Below are positions 59,733 to 64,000 of a DNA stretch of 64,000 nt, one piece after another. Every line of letters begins with the position of its first letter. Position 1 is the first letter of the stretch. The translations under genes were made by a program, and so were the position numbers. Where the stretch lies: contig NZ_JARLTC010000028.1 of assembly GCF_029382225.1 (NCBI RefSeq), positions 116,197 through 180,196 of the forward strand, read 5' to 3'. The notes beneath the pieces were generated by a model. It searched no databases and had not been told where the DNA came from. It was given only the letters and a program-made list of their open reading frames with translations. This DNA is from Spongiactinospora sp. TRM90649. Its GTDB lineage: Bacteria; Actinomycetota; Actinomycetes; Streptosporangiales; Streptosporangiaceae.

Positions 59733-59924
59733 ATGATGCGCATCAAAGCGGACACCGGGGTCTGCGTCGGCTCCGGCCAGTGCGTCCTGACCGAGCCGGC
59801 CGTGTTCGACCAGGGCGACGACGGCATCGTGGTCCTGCTGACCGACCACCCCGACGACGAGACCGCGCCACGAGCGCGCGCCGCCGTCGCCCTGTGCCCG
59901 TCCCGCGCCCTGTCCATCCAGTGA
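59733..59924 (+). CDS. Ferredoxin, [3Fe-4S] type
   Basis: This 63-residue ferredoxin has cysteines in GVCVGSGQCV and LCPSRAL. The middle position of the classical cluster is Gly-Ser rather than Cys, giving the [3Fe-4S] type that feeds actinobacterial P450s. The ATGs at 59733 and 59736 both follow GAGGTGGAG. It is the last gene of the oxidoreductase-sigJ-P450 operon. Confidence 0.88.
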   Translation: MMRIKADTGVCVGSGQCVLTEPAVFDQGDDGIVVLLTDHPDDETAPRARAAVALCPSRALSIQ

Positions 59925-60058
59925 CAGCACCCGTCCTGGGCCAGGTGCGAGGCCGTGCGAGCGGCCGCCGCCGTCCTGGCCGGAACGTGACATTGACCGG
60001 GAATCAGGAGCGAAGCGGGTTAGGGTCGCGTCCGTCGGTCAAACGAAAGGACGTGATC

Positions 60059-61342
60059 GTGGCATTACTGTCAGGTAGCGGCAAGTCCGGATTGAACGGC
60101 CCTATCGGCAAAACCGCCCCGGCCCCTCCCGCGGAGCTCCTGTTCCAGGTCGCGGCCCTGGCCCGGCTCACGGCCTGCCCGCTCACGACGGACATCGGGC
60201 CTGAGGAGGGCATCACCATCAACGAGGCCGTCGCCCTCGTCATGTCGCCGTCACCCGTCACGCCGCTGCTGTCCGACCCTGACCTGGCCATCGTGGCCAA
60301 GATCGCCGAGGACGACCCCGACCACGCCGAAACCCTCCGCGCCCTCATCGCCGCCTTCCGCACCGACCTCGCCGCCGCGGCCGAACAGATCGGCGACCCG
60401 GTGCTCAGCGCCCACCTGCACGCCTCCGCCGCCGCGGCGACCGGCTTCGACGCCGAGGCCCACACCCTGCCGCTGCCGGAGGACGACGACCTCGACATCG
60501 TCCTCGACGCCATCAACGAGCACGTCGCCCGCGTTCACGCCTCCCTCGGCGGAACCGCGACCGTGGTCCCCGCCCAGGTCGTGCACCGGCAACTGCTGCG
60601 CACCCTGGCGACCGCGGCCCCCGCGGTGCCGATCCCGCCCCGCTCCGGCGACACCACGCCCCTGGTCCGCAGGGTCGAGGAGGCCGCCGCGATCATCCGC
60701 CTGTCCACCCGCGACGGCCAGGGGCAGCAGGAGGCGGCCATGCTCACCCGCCGCCTGTACTGGCAGGACGAGATGCTGCAGCAGGCGCTCGACGCCCTGA
60801 CCCCCGCCGACCCTACGCCCACCAAATCCGTGCTCGGCACACCCGGATCAGCGAACCCCGCCTCGCTCATCACCGCCATCCACGTGGACCACCTCGCCTT
60901 CTCCCTCGGCGTGTCCCATGGAATCCGCGACACCTGCGCGCAACGCGTCGCGAAGACCCCGCCCACCGCCGCTCCCCCATCGAAGGCTCCCGCACACGGC
61001 GTGCCGGTCCCCACCCGCTTCACTCACCGCGACCCCCTCACCGGTGAAGTCCGCATGAACCGCTTCGAGATGATGGAGTACTTCGCCTACGCCGGCGACC
61101 ACGCCTACGACCCCGCCACGGACACCTGGCGGGAACTCACCCCCAGGGAGAAGTGCATCAGGAACTGGGGCGTCGCGGGCGGCCTCTTCGGCTGGGTCGC
61201 CGGATCCGCCGCAGGCGTGGTCAGCATCCCGGCCACCGGAGGAACCGGGCCCTTCATCCTCCAGTGGCACGGCTTCATGGCCGGCGTGGGAGGCGGGATG
61301 AAGTTCGGCGAATGGGTCGCCGACCGGTACGAACTCACCTGA
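60059..61342 (+). CDS. Orphan protein with Gly-rich hydrophobic C-terminus
   Basis: This 427-residue protein has no family I recognise. GTG 60059 is chosen because GAAAGGA lies 8 bp upstream; GTG 60053 is possible. The first 280 residues are helical and acidic, with paired Asp stretches (EDDDLDIVLDAINEHV) and Pro-rich linkers. A Tyr/Phe-rich patch (RMNRFEMMEYFAYAGDHAYD) and a Gly/Ala-rich hydrophobic segment (GVAGGLFGWVAGSAAGVVSI, FMAGVGGGMKFGEW) close it. No signal peptide is seen. The tail could insert in a membrane, as in bacteriocin or phage-related proteins, but this is a guess. Confidence 0.65.
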   Translation: MALLSGSGKSGLNGPIGKTAPAPPAELLFQVAALARLTACPLTTDIGPEEGITINEAVALVMSPSPVTPLLSDPDLAIVAKIAEDDPDHAETLRALIAAFRTDLAAAAEQIGDPVLSAHLHASAAAATGFDAEAHTLPLPEDDDLDIVLDAINEHVARVHASLGGTATVVPAQVVHRQLLRTLATAAPAVPIPPRSGDTTPLVRRVEEAAAIIRLSTRDGQGQQEAAMLTRRLYWQDEMLQQALDALTPADPTPTKSVLGTPGSANPASLITAIHVDHLAFSLGVSHGIRDTCAQRVAKTPPTAAPPSKAPAHGVPVPTRFTHRDPLTGEVRMNRFEMMEYFAYAGDHAYDPATDTWRELTPREKCIRNWGVAGGLFGWVAGSAAGVVSIPATGGTGPFILQWHGFMAGVGGGMKFGEWVADRYELT

Positions 61343-61496
61343 GGCGACGGCCCGCGGAGAACCAATGGCTCCGCAGGCTTCCCCCTCGGCGCCGATGCGG
61401 GGCCTGGGCCGCCGGGCGACTGACACAGGCCACCCGTGGTCCCGGCTGCCCGGCGCCCCTGAATCGAGGGCGCCGCCGGCCGCTTAGACGACACCA

Positions 61497-62157
61497 TGAG
61501 CGGCTTGCGGAGGCCGGGGAGGACAACGCTCCTCCCCGGCCTCGACCGCGAGGAACTCACCTACGTCGGCCCCGGCCGCACCGCCCTGCTCTACAGCACT
61601 CGGCAGGACGCCGGCGCGAAGGCCATGTTCCTGTGGCGGTCCGAGGACAAGGCCGCCGACGCACCGCGCAGCAGAGAGCCCTGGCCGAGGCATACCGCGG
61701 GTCAGACTGGGAGGTGCCGCGCCTGCTGGAAGCCATGACCGGCGCGCCCGACTTCTATTACGACTCCATGAGCCAGGTGCGTATGGAAACCTGGCACGCC
61801 GGCCCGGTCGCGCTGGTCGGCGACGCCGCCTATTGCGCCTCGCCCGCCTCCGGCCAGGGCACCAGCCTGGCGCTGGTCGGCGCGTACGTACTGGCGGCCG
61901 GGCTCAAGCAGGCCGCAGGCGACCACACCGTCGCCTTCCCCGCCCACGAGGCCAGCATGCGCCCCTTCGTAGAGGCCAACCAGGCGCTCGGCACCGCCAA
62001 CATCAAGCGCATGGTCCTGTCCAGCCGGTCCCAGGTCCGCATGTCGATGCTGATGCTGCGTCTGGTCAACCCGCTGTCCGGCAAGGACCGGATCATGGCC
62101 AAGGTCGTCGAGCCCATCCACCGTGCCGCCACCGCCATCGACCTGCCCACCGTATGA
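61497..62157 (+). pseudogene. FAD-dependent monooxygenase, N-terminally truncated and frameshifted
   Basis: The second half of a PHBH/TetX-like flavin monooxygenase is visible. The first piece reads ELTYVGPGRTALLYSTRQDA and KAMFLWRSEDKAADAP. A frameshift near 61668 follows, and the second frame continues with YRGSDWEVPRLLEAMTGAPD, GPVALVGDAAYCASPASGQG (the FAD-binding GD motif) to a stop at 62157. The N-terminal GxGxxG dinucleotide domain is absent. The gene cannot be functional. Confidence 0.75.
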
Positions 62158-62165
62158 TGACAGCG

Positions 62166-62370
62166 CGCGGACGCCGTCGACGAGACCGGCGACATCCGGG
62201 CCGCCCTCGTCGACGATGTGCGCAAGATCGCCGCCGCGCGCGACGCCCTTGGGCTCACCCTGGCCGAGCGGGCCCGCGTGCGCGTCGGCGCAGACGCCCA
62301 GGCGCTGTTCGACCAGCCGGCGTCGATCATGGATCGCCGCGTGGCAATGGAGCTGGTTGATCGCCTACTT
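62166..62370 (+). pseudogene. Coding fragment of unknown family
   Basis: A plus-strand frame with G/C third positions reads ADAVDETGDIRAALVDDVRK, then IAAARDALGLTLAERARVRV and ADAQALFDQPASIMDRRVAM. It has no credible start and is cut by the end of the ankyrin gene. It is a helical, charged fragment that I do not recognise. Together with the monooxygenase relic it shows decay or recombination here. Confidence 0.45.
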
Positions 62371-63417
62371 CTCGTGCCGGTGGTGCAGAGCAGCTTCCAG
62401 CAGGGCTTCGGCCTGGTCGTGGCCGGGGCTGGCGCCGTGGTGCGGGCGGGCGTGGCGGCACCACTCCAGCGCCGTGCGGAGCTCGATCGCATCACGCAGG
62501 TGGGGATCGGCGCCGCGGCGTAGCAGGTGTTCGACGCTGGCGGCTCGGCCGTTGGCGGCGGCCAGGCGCAGCGCCTGGCGCCGGTAGCGGAGGTCTTCGG
62601 CGTCGATCGGGGTACCCACCTCCAGCAGGCGGTCGATCACGGTCAGCCGCTGATGGTCGGCGGCCATCGCCAGCGCGCGGACGCGGTCGTCCAGCGGGCT
62701 GTCGGCCCCCAGCCAGCCCTCCACGTCTCCGGCCGCGGCGGCCTCGCTGAGGGAGACGATCCGGGCACCGGCCGCCAGCAGCACGTCCAGGACACCGGTC
62801 ATGCCGAAGACGGCCGCGTGCCGCACTGCGGTACCGCCCGGCACGCCGCCTGCATTCGGTGCGGCGATGCCCTCCAGATCGGCGCCGGCCTCGATGAGGA
62901 CGGCGGCGACCTCGGCGTCGCCGTAGCTGGCCGCAGTGATCAGCGGTGTCTCCGGCTCGCCCGGCTCGCCGTCCACCGGCGCACCCGCCTCGATCAGCGC
63001 GCGGGCGACGGCGCCGGTACCGGGCAGCCATCCCACGGGCCCATCGAGGCCGCGCCGCGCGGCGTTGAAGCGCAGCATCGCGATGTAGCCGAGCGGGCTG
63101 GCCCCGCGCGGGTGGTCGCACCAGTTGCGCAGGCTCTGCCGGGCCTGCTCGGGGTGGGCGGCCAGTAGCTCCTGCAGCCGGGCCAGGTCGCGCTGGTTGA
63201 GGATCTCGCGCCGCTCGACTTCGACCTTCAGCCGGGCCCAGCTGGCAAAACCATAGTCGCGGGCGATCGCCAGCTGGGCGGCGTTCAGCGTCGGAGTCTC
63301 GGTGATGGAGGCGAGGCGGGAGGTCGCGGCGTCCTCGCCGGCCTGGGCTGCGCGCAGCAGCTCCTTGGCCTGGCGGCGCAGCTGGGCGAGGTCGGGGCGG
63401 TCGGGAAGCTGAGGCAT
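62365..63417 (-). CDS. Ankyrin-repeat protein
   Basis: This 350-residue soluble protein starts with a helical region (LAQLRRQAKELLRAAQAGED, AIARDYGFASWARLKVEVER) found in front of ankyrin repeats in many actinobacterial proteins. Ankyrin-like repeats follow, with blocks such as TPLITAASYGDAEVAAVLIE, AVRHAAVFGMTGVLDVLLAA and ALRLAAANGRAASVEHLLRR. It is expected to bind other proteins; the partner is unknown. The ATG at 63417 fits. It is surrounded by gene fragments on both sides. Confidence 0.85.
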   Translation of the reverse strand: MPQLPDRPDLAQLRRQAKELLRAAQAGEDAATSRLASITETPTLNAAQLAIARDYGFASWARLKVEVERREILNQRDLARLQELLAAHPEQARQSLRNWCDHPRGASPLGYIAMLRFNAARRGLDGPVGWLPGTGAVARALIEAGAPVDGEPGEPETPLITAASYGDAEVAAVLIEAGADLEGIAAPNAGGVPGGTAVRHAAVFGMTGVLDVLLAAGARIVSLSEAAAAGDVEGWLGADSPLDDRVRALAMAADHQRLTVIDRLLEVGTPIDAEDLRYRRQALRLAAANGRAASVEHLLRRGADPHLRDAIELRTALEWCRHARPHHGASPGHDQAEALLEAALHHRHEK

Positions 63418-63589
63418 GACGTCTCCCTGGCGAGCCGGTGGTCCGCGTACCAGGCCGATAGGAGATCGTCGGCGTGCTGATGGCTGTGCTGCGGTGAGGT
63501 GGACTCTGTCCTGCCCGCGGACCCGGAGGCGCCCTCCAGCGCCTTGGGCTCCACCCTAGTCGAGCACGGCGGTGTGGGCGAGCGAGCTC

Positions 63590-63745
63590 GCGGGCGTGCT
63601 TCGTGCAGCGAGCGGAACCGGATGCCGCGCTTGCGCTGCCCGGCGACGATGGCGATCAGGTCCCGCAGCGAGCGTCCGAGCCGGTCCAGCGACGGCACGA
63701 CGAGGGTGTCGCCGCGCGCAGGGAGGCCAGCGCCTTCCACAGCTC
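63590..63745 (-). pseudogene. Serine recombinase (resolvase) fragment
   Basis: The minus-strand frame reads RGDTLVVPSLDRLGRSLRDL and IAIVAGQRKRGIRFRSLHEA, the central catalytic-domain block of resolvase/invertase recombinases (the DRLGRS motif). The upstream part (EELWKALASLRA) is in another frame, and the downstream part dissolves into frameshifts. The N-terminal catalytic Ser region and the DNA-binding HTH are absent. It is a remnant of a mobile element. Confidence 0.7.
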
Positions 63746-63860
63746 CTCGCGCTCGACATTCTGCTGCCGCCGCGGCAGCGTGCGGTGCAGGTGCTGCGGG
63801 AGGTCCTGGAGTTCAATGCCGCCGAGGTGGCCGGCCAGCTCGGCACCACCCCCGGCCGGC
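63735..63860 (+). pseudogene. ECF sigma factor region 4 fragment
   Basis: A plus-strand frame reads LLALDILLPPRQRAVQVLRE, then VLEFNAAEVAGQLGTTPGRR, the region 4 of an ECF sigma factor (LPPRQRAV and the HTH AAEVAGQLGTT). Region 2 is missing upstream and the homology stops abruptly about 63860. The remaining 140 bases to the window edge are open and Arg-rich with nothing I can identify. It abuts the recombinase fragment on the other strand. Confidence 0.55.
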
Positions 63861-64000
63861 GGGTCACCCGCTCGCCTGGAGTGCCTGTCGGCCGAGCCGG
63901 TCGGCGCCGCCGTTCTCACGCGGCGGTCAAGCAGCGGTTCGCGGCCAAGAGCAGCGTGCGCTTCACCGTCAAGCGACGGGGCGGGCCCCCGGCGACGTGG

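Noticed and set aside
56382..59924. Natural-product gene cluster suggested by the P450, ferredoxin, ABC exporters and Erm gene
   Set aside because: No core biosynthetic enzyme (PKS, NRPS, terpene synthase, RiPP precursor or maturase) is present and the candidate genes are spread over 40 kb among housekeeping genes.

Overview
This is a chromosomal stretch from a very GC-rich actinobacterium. Codon third positions are almost all G or C, GTG starts are common, and the core genes are typical of the phylum: RbpA with a SigR-type promoter, apolipoprotein N-acyltransferase next to polyprenol-phosphate-mannose synthase, an actinobacterial HelD/HelR motor ATPase, L,D-transpeptidase, F420-type LLM oxidoreductase and an ECF41/SigJ sigma factor. 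The gene content suits a filamentous actinomycete of the Streptosporangiales type, but that placement is inference.

Layout. 1-0.9 kb: three small unrecognised genes at the left edge. 0.9-13.3 kb: RecD2 helicase, DJ-1/PfpI protein, L,D-transpeptidase, acetyltransferase, DUF1203, radical SAM protein, a class V aminotransferase-fold enzyme, a three-gene ABC-2 exporter with an ArsR regulator, and a tyrosine recombinase. 13.4-19.8 kb: OsmC, an Rrf2/NAD(P)-binding divergent pair, a frame-disrupted small membrane protein, an Erm 23S rRNA methyltransferase with an elaborate leader, an XRE/methionine aminopeptidase divergent pair, and a MerR/GyrI-like pair. 20-26.8 kb: PurB, a large RND exporter with a divergent MarR regulator, an SDR relic and an MFS exporter. 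26.8-34.6 kb: AraC regulator, a two-gene ABC exporter and an alpha/beta hydrolase sharing one promoter design, then a patch of hydrolase fragments, a WYL regulator and a DeoR regulator. 34.6-45.7 kb: a degenerate kinase-like membrane protein, the MoxR-DUF58-VWA operon, RsmC-like and TrmH-like methyltransferases, GDPD, MFS, rbpA, fxsA, ppm and lnt. 46.3-53.3 kb: HelR-like ATPase, ROK regulator, LLM oxidoreductase and a GH4 glucosidase/kinase operon behind a perfect palindrome. 53.3-64 kb: gene fragments, DUF4326, DUF4132, an oxidoreductase-SigJ-P450-ferredoxin operon behind an ECF41-like promoter, a large orphan protein, and a decayed right end (monooxygenase, recombinase and sigma-factor fragments) around an ankyrin-repeat gene.

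The most notable signals are regulatory. (1) The erm gene is preceded by a WhiB7-type promoter, a leaderless 29-codon leader peptide containing Arg-Pro-Arg, and competing RNA stems, one of which is formed by the Arg-Pro-Arg codons themselves. (2) A 14-15 bp AT-rich word (CTTTACAAAGTAAG) occurs four times within 12 kb. Three copies sit on gene stop codons and one lies inside a methyltransferase gene, where it forces rare codons without changing the protein's alignment length. (3) Two promoters of the AraC-linked exporter locus share a 16-bp box at identical distances from -10 box and start codon. Several genes also show -10 boxes 6-8 nt before the start codon, implying leaderless transcripts.
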